NCBI GenBank assembly: GCA_030429005.1
Contig: JAUIDP010000003.1
Location: forward strand, 27,063-91,062
Length of the DNA: 64,000 bases
Reading direction: 5' to 3'
From: Gammaproteobacteria bacterium
Lineage (GTDB): Bacteria; Pseudomonadota; Gammaproteobacteria; Steroidobacterales; Woeseiaceae
Shown piece by piece: positions 35,605 to 47,644 of this stretch (the first letter of the stretch is position 1; the number at the start of each line of letters is the position of its first letter). Both the position numbers and the translations under genes were made by a program. The notes under the pieces were generated by a model. That model was not told where the DNA came from. It did no database searches and saw nothing but the letters and a program-made list of their open reading frames with translations.

Positions 35605-36903
35605 TCAGCTTTTGCGCATCGGGTTGTTCGGATGCGTGGTCCAGTTCGCGACTTCGTTCGTGATCGGCTTGCCGGTACGGGCGTCGATGCCCTCGGTCAT
35701 CGGCTGCATCGTGATGCAACTGTCGACCGGGCAAACGCTGACACAAAGATTACAGCCGACGCACTCGTCGTCGATTACCTCGAATCGCCGCTCACCGTTA
35801 ACTGTATTCGTGATGGCCTGGTGCGATGTGTCTTCACAGACCACATGACAGCGTCCGCACTTGATACACAGGTCCTGGTCGATAACGGCCTTGGAGACGT
35901 GATTGAGGTTCAGGTATTGCCAGTCGGTAACGCTCGGGGTCGCCTTGCGCACGAGTTCGGAGACCGATGCCATGCCCTTGTCATCGAGGAAATTGCTCAG
36001 TCCGTCCGTCAGGTCGTCAATAATCTTGAAGCCGTACACCATTGCGGCGGTACAGACCTGCACATTGGAAGCACCCAGCGCCAGGAAGTCGACGGCGTCA
36101 CGCCAGTCGGTGATGCCACCGATGCCGGAAATCGGCAGCCTGGCGGTCTCCGCGTTGCGGGCAATCTCAGCGACCATGTTCAATGCGATCGGCTTGACCG
36201 CTTCACCGCAGTAGCCGCCATGCGTGCCCATGCCGTCCGTAGTCGGGAACATCGTCAGCGTGTCGTAATCTACCCGCATGATCGAGTTGATCGTATTGAT
36301 CAGCGACACGGCATCGGCGCCACCGTCCTGTGCCGCCTTGGCTGTGAGCACGATGTTCGTGACATTTGGCGTCAACTTGACGATGACCGGTATCGTTGCG
36401 GCTTTCTTGGCCCATTCGGTCGCCATCTGCACATACTCGGGGACCTGCCCGACAGCAGCACCCATGCCGCGCTCAGACATACCGTGCGGGCAACCGAAAT
36501 TCAGCTCAAAAGCGTCGGCGCCGGTGTCCTCAATGATCGGGATGTATTTCGACCAGGACTCTTCGTTCATCGGCAGCATGACCGAGGCGACGACGGCCCG
36601 GTCCGGCCAGTCCCGCTTGATTTGTCGGATCTCGTCCAGGTTGGTCTTGAGCGGCCGGTCCGTGATCAGCTCGATGTTGTTGAAGCCGATTACGCGGCGT
36701 TCGTTACTGTGCAGGGCGCTGTAACGTGGTCCGTTGACATTGACAATCGGTGGGTCTTCGCCGAGTGTTTTCCAGACCACACCGCCCCAGCCGGCTTCGA
36801 AAGCACGGTTGACGTTATAGGCCTTGTCCGTCGGCGGGGCCGACGCCAGCCAGAACGGGTTCGGCGACGTAACGCCGAGAAATTCCGAGTTCAGGTCAGC
36901 CAT
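35605..36903 (-). CDS. preA: NAD-dependent dihydropyrimidine dehydrogenase, PreA subunit
   Basis: 432 aa. N-terminal FMN-binding dihydroorotate-dehydrogenase-like barrel (NPFWLASAPPT near 16, NFGCPHGMSERGMG near 134, GIGGITDWRDAV near 265), then a C-terminal 2x[4Fe-4S] domain with CIKCGRCHVVC near 346 and CVGCNLCVSVCP near 382. It reduces uracil or thymine to the dihydro-base together with PreT. It overlaps preT by 8 bp. Confidence 0.96.
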   Translation of the reverse strand: MADLNSEFLGVTSPNPFWLASAPPTDKAYNVNRAFEAGWGGVVWKTLGEDPPIVNVNGPRYSALHSNERRVIGFNNIELITDRPLKTNLDEIRQIKRDWPDRAVVASVMLPMNEESWSKYIPIIEDTGADAFELNFGCPHGMSERGMGAAVGQVPEYVQMATEWAKKAATIPVIVKLTPNVTNIVLTAKAAQDGGADAVSLINTINSIMRVDYDTLTMFPTTDGMGTHGGYCGEAVKPIALNMVAEIARNAETARLPISGIGGITDWRDAVDFLALGASNVQVCTAAMVYGFKIIDDLTDGLSNFLDDKGMASVSELVRKATPSVTDWQYLNLNHVSKAVIDQDLCIKCGRCHVVCEDTSHQAITNTVNGERRFEVIDDECVGCNLCVSVCPVDSCITMQPMTEGIDARTGKPITNEVANWTTHPNNPMRKS

Positions 36904-38233
36904 TTCGCAAACTCCTGTCGATCGCTATCGCCGCAACCTTGCCGTCCTGCACGGCCGATACCGTCAGGTCCTCGCCATCGACGCCACAGTCGCCGCCAGC
37001 CCAGACTCCTTCCAGCGATGTCGCCCGGTTTTCGTCGACGACAATGCGCCCCCGCTCCATTTCGATGCCGTCCAGGTCGTGGCCGCCCATCTTCTGGCCG
37101 ATGGCCTTGAAAATCACATCGGCGAGAAGTGTCGTGGACTCACCGGTCGTCTGCAGGCGGCCGTCGTCGCCGAGCTGACTTCCCTGCAGCTCAATCTGCA
37201 AGCCGTCGTCCGTCTCGGCAATGGATTTCGGCACCACCCAGTGCCGGATGGCAACGCCGCTGGTCTGGGCCAGCTTCTGCTCGAATTCACTCGCGCCCAT
37301 TTGCCCGGCGCCACGCCGGTAGGCAATCGTCACCTGTTCGGCTCCGAGCCGTTTGCTCTGTACCGCGATATCGATTGCCGTCATGCCGCCGCCGATTACA
37401 ACGACCCTGCTGCCGACCGGCAGTTCGCCAAGGTCATCGCTCTGGCGCAGGTCACGAATATAGTCGATGGCGCTTTCGACGCCTTCCAGGTCTTCGTTGT
37501 CGAGGCCGAGCTCGTTGACCGCAGCCAGCCCGAGACCGATAAACACGGCGTCGTATTCGTCGCGCAACTCCTGCAAGGAAAATTCGCTGCCGAGCGAAAC
37601 ACCGGTTCTGACCTCGATGCCGCCAATAGACAGGATATAGTCGACTTCGCGTTGGGCGAAATTATCGACTGTCTTGTAGGCGGCGATGCCGTACTCGTTC
37701 AATCCGCCGAGCTTGTCGTCACGGTTGTATACAACGACATCGTGCCCCAGCACCGCCAGCCTGTGGGCGCAGGACAGCCCGGCCGGGCCGCCGCCGATGA
37801 CGGCAACTTTCTTGCCGGTGCTGGCCGCGCGCGAAAACAGTTGCGTGTTGTCGCTGAATACCGGGTCGGTCGCGTAGCGCTGCAGCAGGCCGATTTCGAC
37901 CGGCTTGTCCTCGTGCGTATTGCGTACACAGGCTTCTTCGCAAAGAATCTCGGTCGGGCAGACCCGAGCGCACATGCCGCCCATGATGTTTTCCTGCAGA
38001 ATTGTCCTGGCCGATCCCCGCAGGTTGTCGCTGCGGATCTTTTGGATGAAACCGGGAATGTCGATACCGGTCGGGCATGCCGTCGTGCAGGGTGCGTCGT
38101 AGCAGAAGTAACAGCGATCTGCTTCGATCAGTGCTTCGGAACGCGACAGCGGTGGGTGCAGGTCGCTGAAGTTTTTCTCGATTTCTGCCGGGCCAAGCCG
38201 CCCGGGTCGTATATTGTTATTCGCTTTGCTCAT
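36896..38233 (-). CDS. preT: NAD-dependent dihydropyrimidine dehydrogenase, PreT subunit
   Basis: 445 aa, GltD-like flavoprotein. N-terminal Fe-S region CYFCYDAPCTTACPTGIDIP near 42-61 and CARVCPTEILCEEAC near 88, FAD motif GGGPAGLSCA near 140-149, and NAD-binding GGGMTAIDIA near 285. It takes electrons from NADH and passes them to PreA. The GTG- or ATG-proximal DLHPPLSRSEAL block is standard for PreT. Confidence 0.95.
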   Translation of the reverse strand: MSKANNNIRPGRLGPAEIEKNFSDLHPPLSRSEALIEADRCYFCYDAPCTTACPTGIDIPGFIQKIRSDNLRGSARTILQENIMGGMCARVCPTEILCEEACVRNTHEDKPVEIGLLQRYATDPVFSDNTQLFSRAASTGKKVAVIGGGPAGLSCAHRLAVLGHDVVVYNRDDKLGGLNEYGIAAYKTVDNFAQREVDYILSIGGIEVRTGVSLGSEFSLQELRDEYDAVFIGLGLAAVNELGLDNEDLEGVESAIDYIRDLRQSDDLGELPVGSRVVVIGGGMTAIDIAVQSKRLGAEQVTIAYRRGAGQMGASEFEQKLAQTSGVAIRHWVVPKSIAETDDGLQIELQGSQLGDDGRLQTTGESTTLLADVIFKAIGQKMGGHDLDGIEMERGRIVVDENRATSLEGVWAGGDCGVDGEDLTVSAVQDGKVAAIAIDRSLRNG

Positions 38234-38247
38234 GCAACCAACCCTTC

Positions 38248-41151
<2,904 letters not shown>

Positions 41152-41155
<4 letters not shown>

Positions 41156-42027
41156 TCGGTCAGGGCGCCGTAGGCGTCCGGACGGCGATCGCGGAAGAAC
41201 TGCCAGGTGTCACGCACCGTGCGAATCATGTCGAGATCGATTTCGTGCACCAGCAGTTCGTCGTCGCCATAACTCGCCTGTGCTTCGATTTCGCCGCGCG
41301 GATTGACGATATAACTGGAGCCGTAAAACTCGCCCATGTTATGCGTCGTTGCCCAGGGCTCTTCGGTTCCCACGCGATTGATCGCGCCGATAAAGACACC
41401 GTTCGCCGCCGCTGATGCCGGTTGCTCCAGTTCCCACAGGTACTTGCTGAGCCCGGCCACGGTGGCTGACGGATTGACGATGTACTCGGCACCGTTCAGT
41501 GCCAGTGCCCGCCAGCCTTCCGGAAAATGCCGGTCATAGCAGATGTAGACGCCGAGTTTCAGGTAGGCGGTGTCGAAGACCGGGTAGCCGAGGTTGCCGG
41601 GCTTGAAGAAAAACTTCTCATAAAAGCCGGGATCGACCTGCGGGATGTGCGTTTTTCGATACTTGCCGAGATAGCTGCCATCGGCATCGATGACAGCGGC
41701 GGTGTTGTAATAGACACCGGTCATGTCTTCCTCGTAGATCGGCACGACAATGACCATGCTGTGCTTCTTCGCATACTCCTGCATCAGCCGGGTCGTGTGC
41801 CCGTCCGGAATGGCTTCCGCGGCGGCATACCACTTGCGATCCTGTCCCGGGCAGAAATACGGTTGTGTGAAGACCTCCTGGAAGCACAGGACCTTGACGC
41901 CCTGTTTCGCCGCCTCCTCGATGAAGGGAATATGCGCTTCGATCATGCGATCGCGTATTTCTTCCGGCGTCATCGAGCCGTCACCTTTCAGGCCCATCTG
42001 GATCAGGCCGCATTTCACTTTTGCCAT
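41152..42027 (-). CDS. Beta-ureidopropionase (nitrilase superfamily)
   Basis: 291 aa from ATG 42027; sequence upstream of that ATG has no family similarity and reaches into the promoter. Catalytic triad: Glu in LCFQEVFTQPYF near 47, Lys in GKYRKTHIPQ near 122 and Cys in VYICYDRHFPEGWRAL near 155. Close to N-carbamoyl-beta-alanine amidohydrolases. It converts N-carbamoyl-beta-alanine or its methyl analogue to beta-amino acid, CO2 and ammonia, the last step of reductive pyrimidine breakdown. First gene of the operon that runs to 35217. Confidence 0.93.
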
Positions 42028-42055
42028 TTTTTGCCCCGCGGAAAATGCACTCTTT

Positions 42056-42064
42056 AATATAGCA
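42056..42064 (-). promoter_or_regulatory. Extended -10 promoter of the pyrimidine operon
   Basis: On the minus strand TGCTATATT (TGn plus TATATT, -10 at 42056-42061) stands 28 bp before the first ATG at 42027. The -35 region falls in the palindrome at 42079-42101 and has no good hexamer, as expected for an extended -10 promoter. Confidence 0.6.
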
Positions 42065-42078
42065 TGACCTGATAGCAA

Positions 42079-42101
42079 CACGATGCCCAGAGCGCATCGT
42101 G
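42079..42101. promoter_or_regulatory. Perfect palindrome (8-7-8), likely operator
   Basis: CACGATGC (42079-42086), 7-bp spacer, GCATCGTG (42094-42101). Arms are a perfect inverted repeat over the -35 position of the minus-strand pyrimidine promoter and 83 bp before the divergent nucleotidase. No T tract follows on either strand, so it is not a terminator. A smaller repeat ATGAC/GTCAT lies at 42112-42126. Confidence 0.6.
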
Positions 42102-42183
42102 AATATCCGTTATGACAGTTCGTCATTTCCCGGTTGCTGCGAAGCAAATGGCACAGACGCGAAGCGATGCTAAGCTAACCGCC

Positions 42184-43794
42184 ATGACCAGAAAAATTCT
42201 ATTGCTGCTGCCGCTATTGCTTGGCGCGTGCGCAGGCTTGCACGAAGTGCCGTCGGAGCAACAAGACGGCTTCACAATCATCCACCTGAACGATACCTAT
42301 CGCGTAGCCGACGTCGAGGACGGTAGTCGCGGCGGCTTCGGTCGCGTCGTCACGGTCCTTCGCGAGTTGCAGGCCGCAGGCCGTGAAGTGCATGTTACGC
42401 ACGGCGGCGACCTGCTGTTTCCGTCCCTCGAGAGCCAGATCTGGTTTGGCGGCCAGATGGTGCGCGCGCTGAATTTTATCGACGACCTGGCACCTGTATA
42501 TTTCATCGCAGGCAATCACGAGTTCGACAGCCGCGAGGACGATCTCGCCTATTTCATCAATGCCGTCCGGTCGTCACGGTTCGACTGGATTGGTGACAAT
42601 TATCAGCTCGCGAGCGGTGACGAAGAAACCGATGCGGCCGTCAAGTCCGGGTTTGTCATCGAGGCGGCCGGCAGGAAGATCGGTTTTTTTGCCGTCACGT
42701 TGCTGCCGGGGCTTGGTGGCACCGACCGTGACTACGTGCAGTACGACGAGCGCGACTACCTGGACGTGGCGCGCGCCGTCATGGCGGACCTCGAGCGCCG
42801 GGACGTTGACATGATCGTCGGCCTGACGCACCTGTACCTGCAGGACGACGAGCGCCTCGCGACGCTGCGCGCCGAATTCCCGGCGCTGCATTTCATCCTC
42901 GGAGGCCATGACCACGAAGCGGTCAGCCGCATGCAAACGGCGTCGTCCGCGGCGGTATTCAAGGGCTCGTCGAATGCTCGCGAGATCTGGCGAATCGACG
43001 TGGATTTCACTGCCGACGGCGAAACGGTCGTCAATGCACAGGCCTTGCCGATGGATGCGAGCGTGCCGAAGGACAGCGCGTACGAGCAGTTGGTCGAGGA
43101 GTGGCGAACGGAACTGTTGCGCCTGTACCCGATCATTGATGCGCGAGTTGGCACAGCAGGCGTGCGCTTCAATGTCACCGAGGAAGAAGTACGCAACGGC
43201 GAAAATGCCTGGGGTAATTTCGTTGTAGACGTTGCGCGCGGGGCATTCGGTCAGCCCCCGTCGGATCTTGCTTTCGTCAACAGCGGCTCGATTCGCATCG
43301 ATGATTTCATTGCCGACGACATCAGCTACGAGGACATCGTGCGCACTTTCGGGTTTCCTTCCCACCTGCGCCGCATCGAACTGACCGGCGCCGAGTTTGC
43401 CGCAATGATGGAAGCTGGCTACCGCGGCACCGGCGGCAGCAAGGGCTACTTCCCGCAGGTTTCGGGATTCAGGGTCTGCGTCGATCGCAGCCGGCCCGAC
43501 TTTGACCGCATTGCCAGTTTGCAGGTGCCGGACGGTGACGGTTGGGCCGAAATCGATCCCGGGACGACCTACTCACTGATCCTGCCGGATTTCCTGTTCG
43601 GCGACCAGGATGGCTACACGATGCCGGCTGGCTCGCGCGCCACTGCGTCGCGCCGGGGCCCCGAGCTCAAGTACCTCGTCGTTGACGCGATCGTCAAGGC
43701 ACAGTTTGTCGATACGGCGATCGGCGAGGCAGTCGACCCGGCCAATCCGCGCTACGTGGAACTGGGACCGGACCGCGCCCGCTGCTGGCAATAA
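42184..43794 (+). CDS. 5'-nucleotidase-like metallophosphatase lipoprotein
   Basis: 536 aa from ATG 42184, chosen because the signal peptide MTRKILLLLPLLLGAC (lipobox LGAC) follows at once; an in-frame ATG at 42112 would add 24 hydrophilic residues. Two-domain UshA-like layout: HLNDTYRVADV near 36, HGGDLLFPS near 76, AGNHEFDSRED near 108, GLTHLYLQDD near 217 and GGHDHEAV near 240; C-terminal nucleotidase domain from about 330 with NSGSIRIDD. The first metal motif reads D-T-Y, with Tyr where UshA has His. It probably acts on periplasmic nucleotides; substrate range may differ from its paralogues. Confidence 0.87.
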   Translation: MTRKILLLLPLLLGACAGLHEVPSEQQDGFTIIHLNDTYRVADVEDGSRGGFGRVVTVLRELQAAGREVHVTHGGDLLFPSLESQIWFGGQMVRALNFIDDLAPVYFIAGNHEFDSREDDLAYFINAVRSSRFDWIGDNYQLASGDEETDAAVKSGFVIEAAGRKIGFFAVTLLPGLGGTDRDYVQYDERDYLDVARAVMADLERRDVDMIVGLTHLYLQDDERLATLRAEFPALHFILGGHDHEAVSRMQTASSAAVFKGSSNAREIWRIDVDFTADGETVVNAQALPMDASVPKDSAYEQLVEEWRTELLRLYPIIDARVGTAGVRFNVTEEEVRNGENAWGNFVVDVARGAFGQPPSDLAFVNSGSIRIDDFIADDISYEDIVRTFGFPSHLRRIELTGAEFAAMMEAGYRGTGGSKGYFPQVSGFRVCVDRSRPDFDRIASLQVPDGDGWAEIDPGTTYSLILPDFLFGDQDGYTMPAGSRATASRRGPELKYLVVDAIVKAQFVDTAIGEAVDPANPRYVELGPDRARCWQ

Positions 43795-43823
43795 AAAAGG
43801 CGGCCCTTGAGAAGGGCCGCCTT
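43791..43823 (-). terminator. Intrinsic terminator of the second TonB receptor
   Basis: A perfect 12-bp stem (43797-43808 with 43812-43823, AAGGCGGCCCTT) and 3-base loop, followed on the minus strand by TTTTTTAT. It lies 23 bp beyond the receptor stop and directly abuts the convergent nucleotidase stop. On the plus strand no T run follows, so it serves mainly the minus strand. Confidence 0.88.
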
Positions 43824-43846
43824 GATGGTTGACGCCAGACCCGCTT

Positions 43847-46800
43847 CTAGAACCGGTAGCGTACGCCGAGCTGGATCCGGTAAACCGAATCGTCGACGTC
43901 CAGGATCGTGAACGGATTGTACGTCGGAGCGCTGTTGCCACCGCCCGGATTGAAGTTGCTGTACACGTACCGGGTGCCGTCGAATTCCGCATCCAGTACC
44001 GGGACACCTTCCATCACGTCGCCGCCATCGACGAAGCGCGCAATGTTGTCGTTGTCGCCGAACAGCAGGTTCAGGGCATTCTCGATGTCGAGGAAGACCT
44101 CCAGCTCGTGGTTGCTGCCACCCCACGGTACCGGCAGGCCCTGCTGGATACGGATGTCGAGATCCGAGGTCCAGGGCTGCTCGAAGCCGTTCTTCGGCGC
44201 GATGCCACCGGCATACTTGTTCAGGCCGGACTTCTCCAGGAAGGCGAAGAAATCGTCCGTCGTGCCGGCTCCATCGAGGCTTGAGAAATCGACATTCGGG
44301 TCGGTCGGCCCGGTCGGAACGTAGAGCAGGTTGCGCTCTTCGTTGTCCGAGTCGCCGAATACCAGCGTTGGCGTGTTGTTGTCATACACGTAGCTGAACG
44401 GCCTTCCCGAACGGCGCTGGAAGAACAGGCCGATCGACGTCGCATGGTTCTCCATGAAGTAGTGGCTGAAGCTCATGCGCAACACGATGTTGTGTTCATT
44501 AGCCCAGGCCGCTGGCCCCAGCTTGACGTCGTTGATAACGGCGACCGCCACTTCCTCGAAGCTCGACGTTGCTGTGGAGCTGTTGACCGGGTTGCCGACT
44601 TCGGCGTCCAGGTAGGCATAACCGAGGCTCAGGTCCATCGAGGTCCGCTCGGAGAACTCGAACGACTTGGCGAACTGGAAGGACAGGGACTTCGTCGTGC
44701 CTTCCGGACCGTTGGTCATGACGATGTCCTGGTCGTCGCCGCCTGCATCGCAGGGCCCGCCGTCGACACCGGCGTTGGAGAAGCCCTGGCCGATGCCATT
44801 GAAGGTTGCGTTACAGCCCGGCAGCAACGGATCCACTGCCATGAACTGCGGCCGACCGTCCGGCAGGGTGACTTCGTTCGGCGTCAGCGTCACGTCGATC
44901 CAGTCTACTGCGTTCTTGTGCTTGGTTACGATGTAGTCGAACTGCACCTCCCAGTCGCCCAGGAACGAGATGTCCGAAGCGAAGATGTGGTTGATGCCGA
45001 AGCTCCAGCGTTCGTTTGACGGCAGGTCGAATTTCGGATCAACCGCTGCAACGGCACCGGTGTTCGCATTGGCGTCGGCCGCCGCAGCAGCCACCAGGCA
45101 GTTCGGCAGGCCGGTGAACTGGCCACTGCCGTCGGTGACCTGCAGGTCGGCAGCGGTACAGTCGCTGTCGCTCGCACCACCGATCGCGCCACCGAAGTTC
45201 TGGTAGGAGTTGGCGAAGTGAACCGTCGGGTCACCGCCGCCGAACACGCCGTAGCCGGCACGCAACTGTGTTTCGCCCCAGCTGCCGGCGTCCAGGTCCC
45301 AGGTAATGCCGATTCGCGGCTGGGTCAGGTCCAGCCCGTCGAAAGCCTGCGTATTCGTGAAGCCGTAACGCTGTTCGAATACCGGGTTTTCGATCGGGTT
45401 GTCACTCGACTTGTACTCGTCGAAACGAACACCTGCTACCAGGGTGACCGAGTCGGTCACTTGCCACTCGTCCTGGATGTAGTAGCTGTTGATGTCGCGC
45501 TGGAAAGAAGCAGCCGCATCGGACGGGTCGCCGGTGTAGGAGCCGCTGAATGTCAGGCCACTGGCCATGCCCGCGGCCAGCGCATTTACGTCGGCAAATG
45601 TGATCGTGCCGGTGGCATCGGGAATGAACAGGTTGAAGATATCGCGTGCTTCCTGCTCAAAGCCGACGGTCAGCGTGTGATCACCGATGACGTAGTCCGC
45701 TGCCAGCTTGAACTGCTCGATCTCGTACTGCAGGTCGTTGGCCGAGCGGAAAAAGCCCGGGCCGCTGGTCAGGATCAGGTCGCCGGCGCCGTCTTCGACT
45801 TCAATACGTGGAATCGGGTTGGCGTCCTGCGCTTCGCCACCTTTGACCGGTCCCTGGATGTCGGTAACGTCGACCTTGGAGTAGCGCAGTTCGGTCGAGA
45901 AGTTGTCTGTCCAGTTAGAGAACAGGCGCAGCGAGATCGAGTCCTGCTCGATGCCTTCCAGTTCGAAGTTGTCTTCGAACGTAAAGCCGCCGAAGCCGAG
46001 GTCGTCCGGGTCCATGTTGAGCTCTTCGAGCTCGGTGTACGTCATCTCGGCACGGTGGTTGTCGTTGATGTTCCAGTCGAGGCGTACGAAGGTGCGTTCG
46101 CTGGTTTGCGGCAAATTGCGAACGATGCTGCCGACGTCGCGATCGTACTGGTTATTCAGGATTGCGCCGATGGCGTTGGCCTCGTCAACGGTCAGCCAGT
46201 CTTCGTCGGCAAAGCCGCCGCCGATTGGTCCCTGGTTTTCGACACCGCCCTCATCGGTTTCTTCGTAGGCAACGGTGAAAAACAGCTTGTCCTTGATGAT
46301 CGGGCCGCTGAAATCAAAGCCCCAGTTCGTGTCTTCGAACGGGTCGGTGATGACCTTGTTGCCGTTGATCTTGTCGCCCGTCAGGCTGTCGTCGTTGAAC
46401 AGGTAGAAGGCGGAACCGTGAAACTCGTTCGAGCCCGGCTTCGTAACGACGTTGATGTTACAGCCGGTAAACTGGCTGTACTGGACGTCGATCGGAGCGA
46501 ATTCAACAGACGCGGATGCAACCGTATCGAACGGGATCGGAAACGCGAAGCGCGCCGATGTACCGGTGCCTTCATTGAGGCCGAAGCCGTCGTTCGCCTG
46601 GGTGCCGTCGATCGTAAAGGAGTTCGAACGCGGTGCACCGCCGAGGCAGTTGATACCCGAGCCGGCACCGTTGTCGTTACGGCCGATGCTGACGCGCGGG
46701 TCGATCCGGATAACGTCACGAATCTGCCGGGCGATGCTCGGCATCGACTCGATGTCCTCTAGCGTGAAGGATGTGCCGGGGCCGATTGCGAGGTCAGCCG

Positions 46801-47227
46801 TTGCAACCTGCGAGGCCAGCACGACGATCTCTTCGATCGCGGCATCCGCCTCAGTCAATACGATATTGAATGATGCTGCGCCGGACAGGTTGGTATAGAC
46901 ATCGGTCACGAGCGCCGGTTCGTATTGCGTCGAGTCCACGCGAATCGTGAAGGGTCCGCCAACACCCAGGCCGCGCACGGTGAATGTACCGTCGGCATTG
47001 GTCGCCGTGGAACGGCGTGCGCCGGTACGCGTGTCGGTAACGGTGATGACTTCACCGGCCGCAGGCTGGCCGTCCGGCGTGGATACGGTACCGCGAACCA
47101 CGGTCGTAATTTCTTGTGCGTTTGATACAACAGACACGGCCAGCAGGGCCACGGCCATAATGGCCGACAGACTCCTGCCGAATATGCGCGTCCGGGTCGA
47201 TCGAAATAATCGATGCTTGCTTTTCAT
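43847..47227 (-). CDS. TonB-dependent receptor, Oar/carboxypeptidase-regulatory-like (copy 2)
   Basis: 1126 aa. Signal peptide ends near 37 (SNA-QE), then the regulatory-like beta-sandwich (TTVVRGTVSTPDGQPAAGE, about 40-120), plug (IDPRVSIGRND, CLGGAPRSNSF, TGCNINVVTKPG) and a barrel ending in QLGVRYRF. It shares architecture and many blocks with the receptor at 14398, so the two are paralogues. Differences concentrate in barrel loops, suggesting different ligands. It is monocistronic: terminator at 43791-43823 and a 400-bp gap upstream. Neighbour on the other side of the terminator is a nucleotidase, as for copy 1's surroundings. Confidence 0.94.
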   Translation of the reverse strand: MKSKHRLFRSTRTRIFGRSLSAIMAVALLAVSVVSNAQEITTVVRGTVSTPDGQPAAGEVITVTDTRTGARRSTATNADGTFTVRGLGVGGPFTIRVDSTQYEPALVTDVYTNLSGAASFNIVLTEADAAIEEIVVLASQVATADLAIGPGTSFTLEDIESMPSIARQIRDVIRIDPRVSIGRNDNGAGSGINCLGGAPRSNSFTIDGTQANDGFGLNEGTGTSARFAFPIPFDTVASASVEFAPIDVQYSQFTGCNINVVTKPGSNEFHGSAFYLFNDDSLTGDKINGNKVITDPFEDTNWGFDFSGPIIKDKLFFTVAYEETDEGGVENQGPIGGGFADEDWLTVDEANAIGAILNNQYDRDVGSIVRNLPQTSERTFVRLDWNINDNHRAEMTYTELEELNMDPDDLGFGGFTFEDNFELEGIEQDSISLRLFSNWTDNFSTELRYSKVDVTDIQGPVKGGEAQDANPIPRIEVEDGAGDLILTSGPGFFRSANDLQYEIEQFKLAADYVIGDHTLTVGFEQEARDIFNLFIPDATGTITFADVNALAAGMASGLTFSGSYTGDPSDAAASFQRDINSYYIQDEWQVTDSVTLVAGVRFDEYKSSDNPIENPVFEQRYGFTNTQAFDGLDLTQPRIGITWDLDAGSWGETQLRAGYGVFGGGDPTVHFANSYQNFGGAIGGASDSDCTAADLQVTDGSGQFTGLPNCLVAAAAADANANTGAVAAVDPKFDLPSNERWSFGINHIFASDISFLGDWEVQFDYIVTKHKNAVDWIDVTLTPNEVTLPDGRPQFMAVDPLLPGCNATFNGIGQGFSNAGVDGGPCDAGGDDQDIVMTNGPEGTTKSLSFQFAKSFEFSERTSMDLSLGYAYLDAEVGNPVNSSTATSSFEEVAVAVINDVKLGPAAWANEHNIVLRMSFSHYFMENHATSIGLFFQRRSGRPFSYVYDNNTPTLVFGDSDNEERNLLYVPTGPTDPNVDFSSLDGAGTTDDFFAFLEKSGLNKYAGGIAPKNGFEQPWTSDLDIRIQQGLPVPWGGSNHELEVFLDIENALNLLFGDNDNIARFVDGGDVMEGVPVLDAEFDGTRYVYSNFNPGGGNSAPTYNPFTILDVDDSVYRIQLGVRYRF

Positions 47228-47644
47228 TTATTTTACCCCGAGTGTTTTAAAAGGTTGCGGTATCCTGAATCATCAATATGACAATATGATGTCGCGGACT
47301 TGAGCGGCAGGCCTGCCCTCAAAGGCAGGAATCTGCCGTTACCGGTTGCTGATTCGATCCAATCTAGCGCAGCAAATTTCAAGTAGCAATAAGGACTTGC
47401 GCGTGTTTTCCGCGCCGGAAACAATCCCGCCCGCGCAGCGCGCGAAGCAGGACTAAGACAAAAGTTACGAATTGATTACAAGTTCTTGTTTTTTCATAAT
47501 TTCGATTGCCGGTCCGGGGTTTGGTAAATGCTCCGGAGTGGAAAGCGGGACTTCGCGCGTAGCGCTGGCGTGGAGCAGTCAATTGGTCCGCCAGCGCTGC
47601 GAAAGCTGAGCAGTTTGCGCAAACCCGCCGCGACTGTTGCGTTT
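47228..47644. other. Intergenic stretch without a gene; receptor upstream region
   Basis: I see no convincing gene here; short open frames lack ribosome-binding sites and overlap real genes. The first 75 bp are AT-rich and must hold the promoter of the minus-strand receptor, but no clear -35/-10 pair stands out. The rest includes the compound hairpin at 47305-47338 and no further structure that I can support. Confidence 0.6.
47305..47338. promoter_or_regulatory. Compound inverted repeat upstream of the receptor
   Basis: CGGCAG (47305-47310) pairs with CTGCCG (47333-47338), and inside it CCTGCC (47312-47317) pairs with GGCAGG (47324-47329). Together they form a bulged hairpin about 80 bp upstream of the receptor ATG. 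No T run follows. It could be an operator or a leader structure. Confidence 0.35.

Noticed and set aside
45218..46762. 514-codon open frame antisense to the second TonB receptor
   Set aside because: Shadow of the receptor coding sequence with Arg/Val/Ala-rich composition and no family features.
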